Part shown: positions 1 to 7,138 of the stretch, piece by piece
Layout of the letters: each line of letters begins with the position of its first letter
Numbering within the stretch: the stretch's first letter is position 1
Assembly: GCA_905215775.1 (NCBI GenBank)
Contig: CAJMRM010000050.1
Location: forward strand, 1 to 23,958
Source of the DNA: an uncultured bacterium
GTDB taxonomy: Bacteria > Bacillota > Clostridia > Lachnospirales > Lachnospiraceae
DNA length: 23,958 bases
Direction of reading: 5' to 3'
Notes under the pieces: generated by a model
Databases searched by the model: none
What the model was told of the DNA's origin: nothing
Seen by the model: the letters and a program-made list of their open reading frames with translations, nothing else
Position numbers and translations under genes: made by a program

Positions 1-193
1 TGAGAAGCTCGTACACAGTATTATCAATATTTCCTTTTTCCAGTCCCAGTCCACTGGTGGCATTTCCCTGGGGATCAAAATCCACGGTCAATACTCTCTG
101 CCCGGCTTCCGCCAGACATGCGGAAAGATTGATCGCCGTAGTCGTCTTTCCGACTCCGCCCTTCTGATTTGTTATTGCTATAATACGTCCCAT
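1..193 (-). CDS. parA: Chromosome-partitioning ATPase ParA (Soj), N-terminal part
   Basis: The first 64 residues of a ParA/MinD-type ATPase are visible; the rest lies beyond the left edge. ParA works with ParB and parS to segregate the origin and, in Bacillus, also modulates DnaA. The deviant Walker A motif KGGVGKTT is at residues 11-18 with the signature lysine at its start, and the VDFDPQGN motif (Walker A' region) is at about 38-45. The ATG at 191-193 is preceded by an AAAGGA-type ribosome site. A cluster of five parS sites begins about 140 bases upstream, which supports ParA over MinD or a plasmid relative. In this group parB normally follows parA, so it is expected just outside the window (inference). 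Confidence 0.95.
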   Translation of the reverse strand, partial: MGRIIAITNQKGGVGKTTTAINLSACLAEAGQRVLTVDFDPQGNATSGLGLEKGNIDNTVYELL

Positions 194-281
194 ATCTCAA
201 GTATCCTTTCCATAGGTCAAAACGTACCTTCCTTTTATCCAGTCATACCCGTTTCATCCACTGAACCGTTACATGGACTTA

Positions 282-290
282 AGTATAACA
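282..290 (-). promoter_or_regulatory. Candidate parA promoter (extended -10)
   Basis: On the minus strand there is an extended -10 element, TGTTATACT, about 90 bases upstream of the parA ATG. No convincing -35 is seen 17 bases further up. The nearest parS site is roughly 46 bases upstream, so ParB bound there could affect this promoter (inference). Confidence 0.4.
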
Positions 291-335
291 CATTTTATTT
301 GATTTTCCTATGGTTTCATAAGAGAAAAATGTGAA

Positions 336-351
336 TGTTCCACGTGAAACA
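336..351. promoter_or_regulatory. parS: parS site 1
   Basis: TGTTCCACGTGAAACA matches the Firmicute parS consensus TGTTNCACGTGAAACA exactly. It is the site nearest parA. ParB loads here as a CTP-dependent clamp and spreads along flanking DNA (family knowledge). Confidence 0.95.
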
Positions 352-360
352 TCTTACATT

Positions 361-600
361 TTCTACAATCGCCTGCTTTATCCTCTATCTCTTTACGTTC
401 CTGGACCCGCTCCTCCCCATAGGAATTATCTCCATGGCCGCCTCTCTTATTCCATTGCCCCAGTTCTTCTCCTGCTTTACTCTTCCTGCTTTTCCTTTCT
501 TATCGTTCCCACTTTTCCTTTTCTGTTTTTTCTTTCTCGCCTTACCCTTCCTGCTTTTCCTTTTCTGTTTTTCCCTCTTCGGTATTTCCCGCTTCTAACT
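361..600 (+). repeat. Pyrimidine-rich tract with internal direct and mirror repeats
   Basis: This non-coding stretch is dominated by C and T on the plus strand, most strongly at 460-595. A 19-base unit, CTTTTCCTTTTCTGTTTTT, occurs at 512-530 and again at 554-572. A related unit, CTTCCTGCTTTTCCTTT, occurs near 482-498 and again near 548-563. CTTTTCCTTTTC inside the first unit is a perfect mirror repeat. Reading frames through the tract give only low-complexity Phe/Leu/Pro peptides and are not credible genes. It separates parS site 1 from sites 2-5. Confidence 0.6.
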
Positions 601-687
601 CCGTCCCGGAAGCTTCTATCATGTATTTCTCCCACCATGATATAAAAAACATGTGCGGATTCTCCTGGATTTTATACCGCTTTAGGA

Positions 688-703
688 TGTTTCACGTGAA
701 ACA
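688..703. promoter_or_regulatory. parS: parS site 2
   Basis: TGTTTCACGTGAAACA, a perfect 16-base palindrome and exact consensus match. It is the first of four sites within 266 bases. Confidence 0.95.
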
Positions 704-781
704 CTCGTCCTCATTTTACATTCTGATTTTTATATCCTATGCCTTGCATTCTCTATTTTTTATTCTGCACTTTGCATTCTA

Positions 782-797
782 TGTTTCACGTGAAACA
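782..797. promoter_or_regulatory. parS: parS site 3
   Basis: TGTTTCACGTGAAACA, identical to site 2 and 94 bases from it (start to start). Confidence 0.95.
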
Positions 798-883
798 TTT
801 TCTTGATATGGCGTTGTCCCATTTTTAGAGCAGGTTTCTTGTTCTCTCTTATCTGTATTTTCCGTAAGTCCTTGAAAAAACTA

Positions 884-899
884 TGTTTCACGTGAAACA
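884..899. promoter_or_regulatory. parS: parS site 4
   Basis: TGTTTCACGTGAAACA, identical to sites 2 and 3; 102 bases after site 3. Confidence 0.95.
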
Positions 900-937
900 T
901 TTCCAGTCAGATTTTCATCACGTCATTGGATGCCCGA

Positions 938-953
938 TGTTCCACGTGAAACA
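938..953. promoter_or_regulatory. parS: parS site 5
   Basis: TGTTCCACGTGAAACA, the same variant as site 1. It lies 54 bases after site 4 and about 43 bases upstream of the -35 element of the hydrolase promoter, close enough for ParB spreading to cover that promoter (inference). Confidence 0.95.
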
Positions 954-995
954 AATCTGATAAATTCCCAGGAAAAGGATTTTTTCATAATCCTA

Positions 996-1024
996 TTGTC
1001 ATGCCCCTTTGGCTATATTATAAT
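996..1024 (+). promoter_or_regulatory. Sigma-70-type promoter of the hydrolase gene
   Basis: TTGTCA at 996-1001, a 17-base spacer, and a perfect TATAAT at 1019-1024. Transcription would start near 1031, giving a leader of about 37 bases. The promoter lies downstream of the alternative upstream start at 930, which supports the start at 1068. Confidence 0.75.
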
Positions 1025-1067
1025 AAGGAGAGGATTCACAGACTTTCTTTTTAGGAGGTTTCATATT

Positions 1068-2018
1068 ATGAAAGCTAAAAATAAGATCATCACAGCCGTC
1101 CTCCTGTCTGCGGGGACCGCTGCCGGTACTGCACTGATCAATAAATATATTAAAATGACCGCCACCGCAAAGAAGCTCCTTTTTCATCCGGAGCCGTCGA
1201 TCTATAAATGGCGTCTTGGCGATATCTACTACACTAAAACAGGAACCGGAAAGCCGCTTCTTCTGATCCACGATCTGACCCATGCATCCAGCGGCTGTGA
1301 ATGGGACAATCTGATCCCATTTTTAAAAAATGATTATACGATCTATACCATTGACCTTCTAGGCTGCGGCAGATCGGAAAAACCAAATCTGACCTATACG
1401 AACTTTCTGTACGTACAGCTGCTAAACGATTTCATCAAATCCGAGATTGGGCGCCGTACCAATGTGATCGCCTCCGGAGATTCCTCCTCTCTGGTGACCA
1501 TGGCCTGCAGCTATAATCCGGATTTATTTGACCAGCTGATGTTTATTAACCCGGAAAGCTTTTCCTCCGGTTCGCAGATTCCTGGGAAATCCGCAAAGCT
1601 TTATAAATTTCTCATTGATCTGCCCATTGCCGGTACTCTCCTGTATCACATTGCCTCAGCCAGGAAGCATATGGAAGAGCTTTTCTCCTCCTCCTATTTT
1701 TATAATTCCTTCAATGTAACGCCATTCTACGTGGATAAATATATGGAGTCTGCACACCTGGGCGACTCCCCCAAGGCTGTTTATTCCAGCGTCGTATGTA
1801 ATTATACCAGATGCCGGATCAGTCCGGCCCTGGAAAAGATCGACAACAGCATCTATGTACTCGGAGGCGCGGCAGAGCGCGGGATTGACCAGACCATACA
1901 GGAATACGTCCTGTGCAATCCAGCCATTGAATCCTCCATCATACCAGAAACGAAGCATCTGCCTCATCTGGAAAAGCCCCAGGAGGTTGTCAAGATCATC
2001 CGCATGTTCTTTCACTGA
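1068..2018 (+). CDS. Alpha/beta-hydrolase fold protein, probably membrane-anchored
   Basis: This 316-residue protein has a hydrophobic N-terminal segment (about residues 7-27) that looks like a signal anchor, then an alpha/beta-hydrolase fold. Visible fold marks are LLLIHDL (65-71, the HG-type oxyanion strand), DLLGCGRSEKP (96-106), the nucleophile elbow GDSSS (137-141, Ser139) and a C-terminal KHLPHLEKP (296-304) whose His297 fits the catalytic histidine. The elbow is G-x-S-x-S rather than the usual G-x-S-x-G. The acid residue is uncertain, perhaps in the GGAAERGID stretch. The ATG follows AGGAGG by 9 bases. The frame continues upstream to 930, but that start sits over parS 5 and before the promoter. 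The gene stands alone, convergent to rsmG. Substrate unknown; esterase, lipase or peptidase activity are all possible. Confidence 0.85.
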   Translation: MKAKNKIITAVLLSAGTAAGTALINKYIKMTATAKKLLFHPEPSIYKWRLGDIYYTKTGTGKPLLLIHDLTHASSGCEWDNLIPFLKNDYTIYTIDLLGCGRSEKPNLTYTNFLYVQLLNDFIKSEIGRRTNVIASGDSSSLVTMACSYNPDLFDQLMFINPESFSSGSQIPGKSAKLYKFLIDLPIAGTLLYHIASARKHMEELFSSSYFYNSFNVTPFYVDKYMESAHLGDSPKAVYSSVVCNYTRCRISPALEKIDNSIYVLGGAAERGIDQTIQEYVLCNPAIESSIIPETKHLPHLEKPQEVVKIIRMFFH

Positions 2019-2254
2019 TCCCGGTACGCAAAATCCGGATGCTGAAGGCTCCGGACCGATGCGGATCCCAAACAGCCGGGATCCAGCCGGAATCGAGGAA
2101 TAATAAGGACATCTGACGTATTATACCTCCTAATTCAATAACATCTGACAACTTTTTCTTCCTGCGGATCCCGGAGCAGCCACAATGCTCCGATACCAGC
2201 GAAGCATCCCGTGCGTGCGCCGCCTGCCAGAAAACGGCTGAAAAAACAAACAAA
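2019..2254. other. Non-coding gap between hydrolase and terminator
   Basis: No convincing gene is seen. There is a small 7-bp hairpin (CGGAGCA at 2172-2178 with TGCTCCG at 2186-2192). On the minus strand a TATAAT (2120-2125) and an AGGAGG-like string sit together, but the matching -35-like TTGTCA is 20 bases away and no credible gene follows. Confidence 0.5.
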
Positions 2255-2305
2255 GCCCCAGAAAAGGGAGCATGAACCAAAGATCCATGCTCCCTTTTCT
2301 GGGGC
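2255..2305. terminator. Bidirectional intrinsic terminator between hydrolase and rsmG
   Basis: A perfect 20-bp inverted repeat: left arm 2255-2274 (starts GCCCCAGAAAAGGG), 11-base loop, right arm 2286-2305. On the minus strand it is followed by TTTGTTTGTTTTTT, so it ends the rsmG operon 7 bases after the stop. On the plus strand it is followed by ATTCTTTTATTT and can also stop the hydrolase transcript. Confidence 0.9.
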
Positions 2306-2311
2306 ATTCTT

Positions 2312-3040
2312 TTATTTCAGGGGCTCCTTACCCGGCATTCCCGCCTTGCGGGGATATTTTTTCGGAGTCATATGGATTTTATCAATGGGCACAAAGGTCC
2401 GGTCCACGTCTGTTCCCGGAAGGATGAAGGTTTTCGTATCTCCCATGGAGCCTCCCAGCTTCTTTACAGCGCCCTCAGCCTCTCTGGCCTCCTCCTCCAC
2501 CTTTCCGGATTTGTAGGGCAGAAAGCTTCCCCCCTGCTTCACAAAGGGAAGACAGTATTCCGACAGTGTGGAAAGATTGGCAACGGCCCTGGATACACAG
2601 AGATCGAACTGCTCTCTGTACTCCTTATCCCGGCCAAAGTCCTCTGCCCTTCCATGGACTGCCTGGATCCCCGTCAGCTCCAGCTCCTGGATCACGGTGT
2701 TCAGAAAGCCCACCCGCTTGTTCAGAGAATCCAGCAGAGTGATCTGAAGCTGGGGAAAGGCGATTTTTAAGGGAATCCCGGGAAAACCGGCTCCGGTTCC
2801 CACATCGATACAGGAATACGTTTCTGTACGGATCCCGTCAAGCACCTTTACCACCAGAAGACTGTCCACAAAATGCTTTGTGACCACCTCCGGCATTTCT
2901 GTGATGGCCGTCAGGTTCATGACCTTGTTCCATTCTGTTAAAAGCTCAAAATATTTAAAAAACTGCTCCTTCTGCTTTTCTGTAAGGATGATTCCCAGTT
3001 CCCCACAGCCTGCATCCAGAAGCCTTGTGAACTCTTCCAT
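2312..3040 (-). CDS. rsmG: 16S rRNA (guanine-N7) methyltransferase RsmG (GidB)
   Basis: The 242-residue product methylates a conserved G (527 in E. coli numbering) of 16S rRNA with S-adenosylmethionine. Diagnostic motifs are NLTAI (42-46), KHFVDSL (55-61), the SAM-binding loop DVGTGAGFPGIPLKI (79-93) and VSRAVANL further on. Length is normal for the family. The ATG at 3038-3040 starts one base after the mnmG stop codon, and its AAGGAG ribosome site lies inside the last codons of mnmG, so translation is probably coupled. It is the last gene of the rpmH-rsmG operon and is followed at once by a strong terminator. Loss of RsmG gives low-level streptomycin resistance in other bacteria (known). Confidence 0.97.
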   Translation of the reverse strand: MEEFTRLLDAGCGELGIILTEKQKEQFFKYFELLTEWNKVMNLTAITEMPEVVTKHFVDSLLVVKVLDGIRTETYSCIDVGTGAGFPGIPLKIAFPQLQITLLDSLNKRVGFLNTVIQELELTGIQAVHGRAEDFGRDKEYREQFDLCVSRAVANLSTLSEYCLPFVKQGGSFLPYKSGKVEEEAREAEGAVKKLGGSMGDTKTFILPGTDVDRTFVPIDKIHMTPKKYPRKAGMPGKEPLK

Positions 3041-3041
3041 C

Positions 3042-4940
3042 TTATCTCCTTCCTGCCTGCTCTAAATACACCATAAGGACCGAGATATCCGCCGGGGATA
3101 CGCCGGAGATCCGGGATGCCTGGCCGATATTCAAAGGCTGATAAAGGTTCAGCTTCTGAACCGCTTCATTTCTAAGGCTTTTGACTGTGGAATAGTCAAA
3201 ATTTACCGGCAGCCTACGGCTCTCCAGCTTTTTAAACTGTGTCACCTGCTGCATCTGACGTCTGATGTATCCCGCATATTTAAGATTTATGTCAACCTGT
3301 TCGCACACGTCCCCGGGTAGGCTGGGCCGCTCCGGATCCAGCTCCTTTAAAGCCTCATAGCCCAGCTCCGGCCGCCGGATCAGCTCTGCCAGAGTCGTTC
3401 CGGACTTTAATAATGTGCTGTTGTGCCGCGCTAAAAATTCCTGTACCTGCTCTCCCGCTCCCACAGTCCGTTTCTCCAGCCGCTCCATTTCTCTCTGTAT
3501 GGCCTCTTCCTTCCAGAGAACGTACTGATACTGCTCCTCACTTACAAGCCCGATCTCGTAGCCGATCCTCCTGAGCCGCAGATCTGCGTTATCCTGGCGC
3601 AGGAGCAGCCGGTATTCTGCCCTGGAGGTCATCATCCGGTACGGCTCATGGTTTTCCTTTGTCACCAGGTCGTCGATGAGCACGCCGATATAAGCCTGGG
3701 AGCGGTCTAAGATCACCGGCTCCTTTCCCTGCAGCTTCCTGGCGGCGTTGACGCCGGCCATAAAGCCCTGGACAGCCGCCTCCTCATAGCCGGAGCTGCC
3801 GTTGAACTGACCGCCGGAAAACAGGCCGCTGATGGCCTTAAATTCCAGGGACGCGTCCAGCTGTCTGGGATTGATGCAGTCGTATTCAATGGCGTAGGCG
3901 TTCCTTACGATCTTTACATTCTCCAGCCCCGGCACCGTCCGGTACATGGCGTACTGCACGTCCTCGGGCAGGGAGCTGGACATGCCTCCCAGATACATTT
4001 CATTGGTATACAGCCCTTCCGGCTCCACAAAGACCTGATGGCGCTCCTTGTCGGGGAATTTTACCACCTTATCCTCAATGGACGGACAATATCTGGGACC
4101 GGTTCCCTCGATGGCTCCGGAAAACAGGGGAGAACGGTCCAGATTTTCCCGGATGATCTCATGGGTCTTTTCATTGGTATAGGTAAGCCAGCAGGAAACC
4201 TGCTCCTTCTGCACCGACTCCGGATCCGTCGAAAAGGAAAACGGTACGATCCTCTGATCTCCAAACTGCTCTTCCATTTTGGAAAAGTCGATGGAGCGGC
4301 GGTCCGCCCGGGCCGGGGTCCCCGTTTTGAACCGGTACATCTCGATCCCGTGCGCCTTTAGGGAAGCCGTCAGATGATTGGCTGCCTGGAGGCCATTGGG
4401 TCCGGTCGGATTGCTTACATCCCCGTAGACACATCTGGCTCCCAGATACACGCCGGTTGCCAGCACCACGGCCCGGCAGTGGTACACGGCGCCGGACAGG
4501 GCCCTTACCCCTGTGATCCGCTCTCTTCCGCTCTCCCCGTCCGGCTCTGTCAGTATTTCCGATATCTCCGCCTGCCGGATGGTCAGATGGTCCGTATTCT
4601 CCAGAACACGCCGCATCTCGCTGGTATAATCCTGCTTATCGGCCTGGGCCCGCAGCGAATGGACCGCCGGTCCCTTGGATTCATTTAACATTTTGGACTG
4701 GATGAACGTCTTATCGATATTTTTTCCCATCTCGCCGCCCAGAGCGTCCAGCTCCCGTACCAGATGGCCCTTGGAGCTGCCCCCGATATTGGGGTTGCAG
4801 GGCATCAGAGCGATGCTGTCCACACTGACTGTAAACATAATGGTCTCAAATCCCAGCCTGGCCGCTGCCAGCGCCGCCTCACATCCGGCATGTCCGGCTC
4901 CTACCACTGCAATATCGTAGGCTTCCTCTAAAAAAGGCAT
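3042..4940 (-). CDS. mnmG: tRNA uridine-5-carboxymethylaminomethyl modification enzyme MnmG (GidA)
   Basis: This 632-residue FAD enzyme works with MnmE to modify the wobble uridine (U34) of certain tRNAs. The Rossmann FAD motif GAGHAGCEAA is at 14-23, and the family signature CNPNIGGSSKGHLVRE begins at residue 48. A second conserved stretch, FSGGQFNGSSGYEEAA, lies in the middle. Length matches the family (about 620-640). The frame stays open upstream to 5054, inside mnmE, but the ATG at 4938-4940 has an AGAGGAAG ribosome site and gives the usual N-terminus (MPFLEEAYDIAVVG), so I use it. It sits 22 bases after mnmE and directly before rsmG. Confidence 0.97.
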   Translation of the reverse strand: MPFLEEAYDIAVVGAGHAGCEAALAAARLGFETIMFTVSVDSIALMPCNPNIGGSSKGHLVRELDALGGEMGKNIDKTFIQSKMLNESKGPAVHSLRAQADKQDYTSEMRRVLENTDHLTIRQAEISEILTEPDGESGRERITGVRALSGAVYHCRAVVLATGVYLGARCVYGDVSNPTGPNGLQAANHLTASLKAHGIEMYRFKTGTPARADRRSIDFSKMEEQFGDQRIVPFSFSTDPESVQKEQVSCWLTYTNEKTHEIIRENLDRSPLFSGAIEGTGPRYCPSIEDKVVKFPDKERHQVFVEPEGLYTNEMYLGGMSSSLPEDVQYAMYRTVPGLENVKIVRNAYAIEYDCINPRQLDASLEFKAISGLFSGGQFNGSSGYEEAAVQGFMAGVNAARKLQGKEPVILDRSQAYIGVLIDDLVTKENHEPYRMMTSRAEYRLLLRQDNADLRLRRIGYEIGLVSEEQYQYVLWKEEAIQREMERLEKRTVGAGEQVQEFLARHNSTLLKSGTTLAELIRRPELGYEALKELDPERPSLPGDVCEQVDINLKYAGYIRRQMQQVTQFKKLESRRLPVNFDYSTVKSLRNEAVQKLNLYQPLNIGQASRISGVSPADISVLMVYLEQAGRR

Positions 4941-4962
4941 ATGCTTCCTCTTTTCTAAATCA

Positions 4963-6342
4963 CTATTTTCCCATACAGAACTTGCTGAAGATCTCGTTGA
5001 CCAGATCGTCCTCCACCGCTTCTCCCACGATGAGTCCCAGCTTTTCATAGGCATTCATCAGATCGATGGAGAAAAAGTCCTCGGGCATTCCGTTTTCGAT
5101 GCTGTTTTCCACCATGCGGATGCTGTCGTAAGCCTCCCGCAGGGCCTCCGCATGGCGCACATTGGTGATCAGCACCTGGTCGTTGAAGTCGATCTCCCCC
5201 TCATAAAACAGAGACTTGATCTCCTCCTCCAGCTGGTCGATGCCAGTCTCCTCCTTGGCTGAAATGGAAATTACCCGGTGTCCCGATTTCTCTGCGATCT
5301 CATCCAGGGATACCACCGGCTCCAGATCGCTCTTATTTAAGAGCACCACAGCCTTCCGTTCCCGGATCAGCTCCATGATCTGAAGGTCGTTTTCATCCAG
5401 CTCCCTGGAGCCGTCCACCACATAAATAATAAGGTCTGCGTCCCTGGCCGCCTCCATGGCCCGCTCCACGCCGATCTTCTCCACCACGTCGCTGGTGGAT
5501 CGGATCCCCGCCGTATCCACCACATTAAGGCTGATCCCCTGGAGATAAATATGCTCCTCCAGGATATCCCGGGTGGTTCCGGCTATATCCGTCACAATGG
5601 CCCGGTCCTCTCCCACCAGGACGTTCATCAGAGAAGACTTTCCTGCATTGGGCTTTCCCAGGATCACCGTCCGGATCCCTTCGGACACCACGCGTCCGCT
5701 GGCCGATGACCGGATCAGCCCGGACAGCTCCCGTTCCATGGCCTGGGCGCCGGCCAGAAGCCTTTCCCCATAGCCGTCCAGGGAAATATGCTCCGGATCG
5801 TCCAGGGCCGATTCGATAAACGCGATCTCATAAAGGATTTTTTCCCGTAATTTCCTTATTTTCTTTGAAACGCTTCCCCGAAGCTGTCCCACCGAGGATT
5901 TCAGCGCATATTCGTTTTTGGCGTTGATCACATCAATGACGGCTTCTGCCTGGGACAGGTCGATCCTTCCGTTTAAAAACGCCCGTTTTGTAAATTCTCC
6001 GGGCTCTGCCAGTCTTGCGCCCGCCTTCAATACCGTTTCCAGGATCCGCCGCGTCACCAGCATCCCGCCATGGCAGTCGATCTCCACCGTATCCTCCGCC
6101 GTAAAGCTCTTCGGCCCGCGCATCAGCATCACCAGGACCTCATCCACCACCTGGTCTCCGTCATAAATATATCCGTAATGGATCGTATGGCTGGGAGCCT
6201 CCCCCAGCGTTTCTTTTTTCCCTTTTTCCTTAAAGATCCGGTCAGCAACCGCCACGGCCTCCCCGCCGCTGATCCGCACAATGCCGATACCGGAATTTCC
6301 CATGGCTGTGGCGATGGCCGCAATGGTATCCGTATGAATCAT
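4963..6342 (-). CDS. mnmE: tRNA modification GTPase MnmE (TrmE)
   Basis: The 459-residue GTPase partners MnmG in U34 modification. It has the N-terminal folate-binding domain, a helical domain, and an inserted G domain: GKPNAGKSS (229-237, G1), TDIAGTTRD (251-259, G2), DTAG (276-279, G3), NKSD (336-339, G4) and SAK (361-363). It ends with the diagnostic C-terminal FCMGK, where Cys456 is the conserved cysteine. The ATG has an AGGAG site at good spacing. It follows khpB after a 100-base gap that contains a hairpin, the largest gap in this operon, and an extended -10-like TGCTATTAT in that gap could be a weak internal promoter (inference). Confidence 0.97.
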   Translation of the reverse strand: MIHTDTIAAIATAMGNSGIGIVRISGGEAVAVADRIFKEKGKKETLGEAPSHTIHYGYIYDGDQVVDEVLVMLMRGPKSFTAEDTVEIDCHGGMLVTRRILETVLKAGARLAEPGEFTKRAFLNGRIDLSQAEAVIDVINAKNEYALKSSVGQLRGSVSKKIRKLREKILYEIAFIESALDDPEHISLDGYGERLLAGAQAMERELSGLIRSSASGRVVSEGIRTVILGKPNAGKSSLMNVLVGEDRAIVTDIAGTTRDILEEHIYLQGISLNVVDTAGIRSTSDVVEKIGVERAMEAARDADLIIYVVDGSRELDENDLQIMELIRERKAVVLLNKSDLEPVVSLDEIAEKSGHRVISISAKEETGIDQLEEEIKSLFYEGEIDFNDQVLITNVRHAEALREAYDSIRMVENSIENGMPEDFFSIDLMNAYEKLGLIVGEAVEDDLVNEIFSKFCMGK

Positions 6343-6398
6343 ACTATTCTCCTGTTCCCGGGCGTTTTTCCTCGATTATCGTCCTTTATAATAGCACA

Positions 6399-6423
6399 AA
6401 GGGGCTGCCCCAGGCAACCCCTT
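6399..6423 (-). other. Stable hairpin between khpB and mnmE
   Basis: Arms AAGGGGCTGCC (6399-6409) and GGCAACCCCTT (6413-6423) pair over 11 bp with one wobble and a 3-base loop. It begins about 20 bases after the khpB stop. No U-run follows on the minus strand, so it is not a classic terminator. It may be an RNA processing or stabilising element, or a leaky terminator. Confidence 0.5.
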
Positions 6424-6442
6424 CTGATTTTCTTATATGCTT

Positions 6443-7126
6443 TTACTCTTCCGTGCTCCTGCTCCGGTCCGGTCTGGGCCGTCTTTCCCTGCGCTCTTCT
6501 CTTTTTAAGGAGATCACCACATGGCGGAACGGTTCCTCGCCCTCGCTTCTTGTGAACACGTATTTATCGTTCTGTAAGGCGGAATGGATGATCCGTCTTT
6601 CATAAGGATTCATGGGCTCCAAAGCAACGGAACGCTTCGTCCTCTTTACCTTGTAGGCGATATTCTTCGCCAGAGTCTCCAGGGTTTCCTTTCTTCTGGC
6701 CCGGTAGTTTTCCGTATCCAGCTTCACCCGTAAATAATCGTCGGTCTTTTTATTGACCACAAGACTCACCAGATACTGTAAGGAATCCAGTGTCTGGCCC
6801 CGTTTTCCAATGAGGATCCCCATCTCACCGCCGGTAAGATTTACCTCCAGCTCCTTTTCCTCCTCATTGAGCTTCGTTTCCACATCAACAGAAATGCCCA
6901 TGGCGTCAAAAACGGAATTCAGGAACTCTGCTGCCTTATCATTAACGGTTTCTATCTTTTTCGCACGGATGATCGCCGGTCTGGAGCCGAAAAGTCCGCC
7001 CAGCACTCCTGCGCTTCCCTTTTCAACCACCTCATACTGAAGTCTGTCACTGCTGACGCCCAGCTGCACCGATGCCTGGGTAATGGCATCTTCCACAGTC
7101 TTCGCCGTTACTGTAATCATTTCCAT
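6443..7126 (-). CDS. khpB: RNA-binding protein KhpB (Jag), Jag-N/KH/R3H
   Basis: This 227-residue protein has the classic Jag architecture: an N-terminal Jag-N domain (about 1-50), a KH domain with the loop IGKRGQTL (GKRG at 107-110), and an R3H domain with NPYERRIIH (173-181; Arg177 and His181 form the motif). Jag/KhpB proteins bind RNA and, in streptococci, affect cell elongation and division (known). The tail after residue 208 is rich in Arg and Glu, with many RR pairs, and probably adds nucleic-acid affinity (inference). The ATG has a GGGGG ribosome site 7 bases away. It lies 12 bases after yidC, the usual partner upstream. Confidence 0.95.
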   Translation of the reverse strand: MEMITVTAKTVEDAITQASVQLGVSSDRLQYEVVEKGSAGVLGGLFGSRPAIIRAKKIETVNDKAAEFLNSVFDAMGISVDVETKLNEEEKELEVNLTGGEMGILIGKRGQTLDSLQYLVSLVVNKKTDDYLRVKLDTENYRARRKETLETLAKNIAYKVKRTKRSVALEPMNPYERRIIHSALQNDKYVFTRSEGEEPFRHVVISLKREERRERRPRPDRSRSTEE

Positions 7127-7138
7127 AACAGAACCCCC

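Noticed and set aside
331..806. Several small plus-strand open frames at 331-645, 335-598 and 621-806
   Set aside because: They are low-complexity (Phe/Leu/Pro) translations of the pyrimidine tract, and their FHVKH or VPRET/VSRET peptides are simply translated parS sites. None has a ribosome site.
930..1067. Upstream extension of the hydrolase to 930
   Set aside because: It overlaps parS 5 and lies before the TTGTCA-17-TATAAT promoter; the 1068 ATG has an ideal AGGAGG.
2120..2151. Possible minus-strand promoter (TTGTCA and TATAAT) behind the hydrolase
   Set aside because: The spacer is 20 bases and no credible gene follows on that strand.
2211..2516. Frames that cross the 20-bp terminator, giving repeated peptides with QKREH
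   Set aside because: The similarity arises from the inverted repeat; they overlap rsmG and lack start signals.
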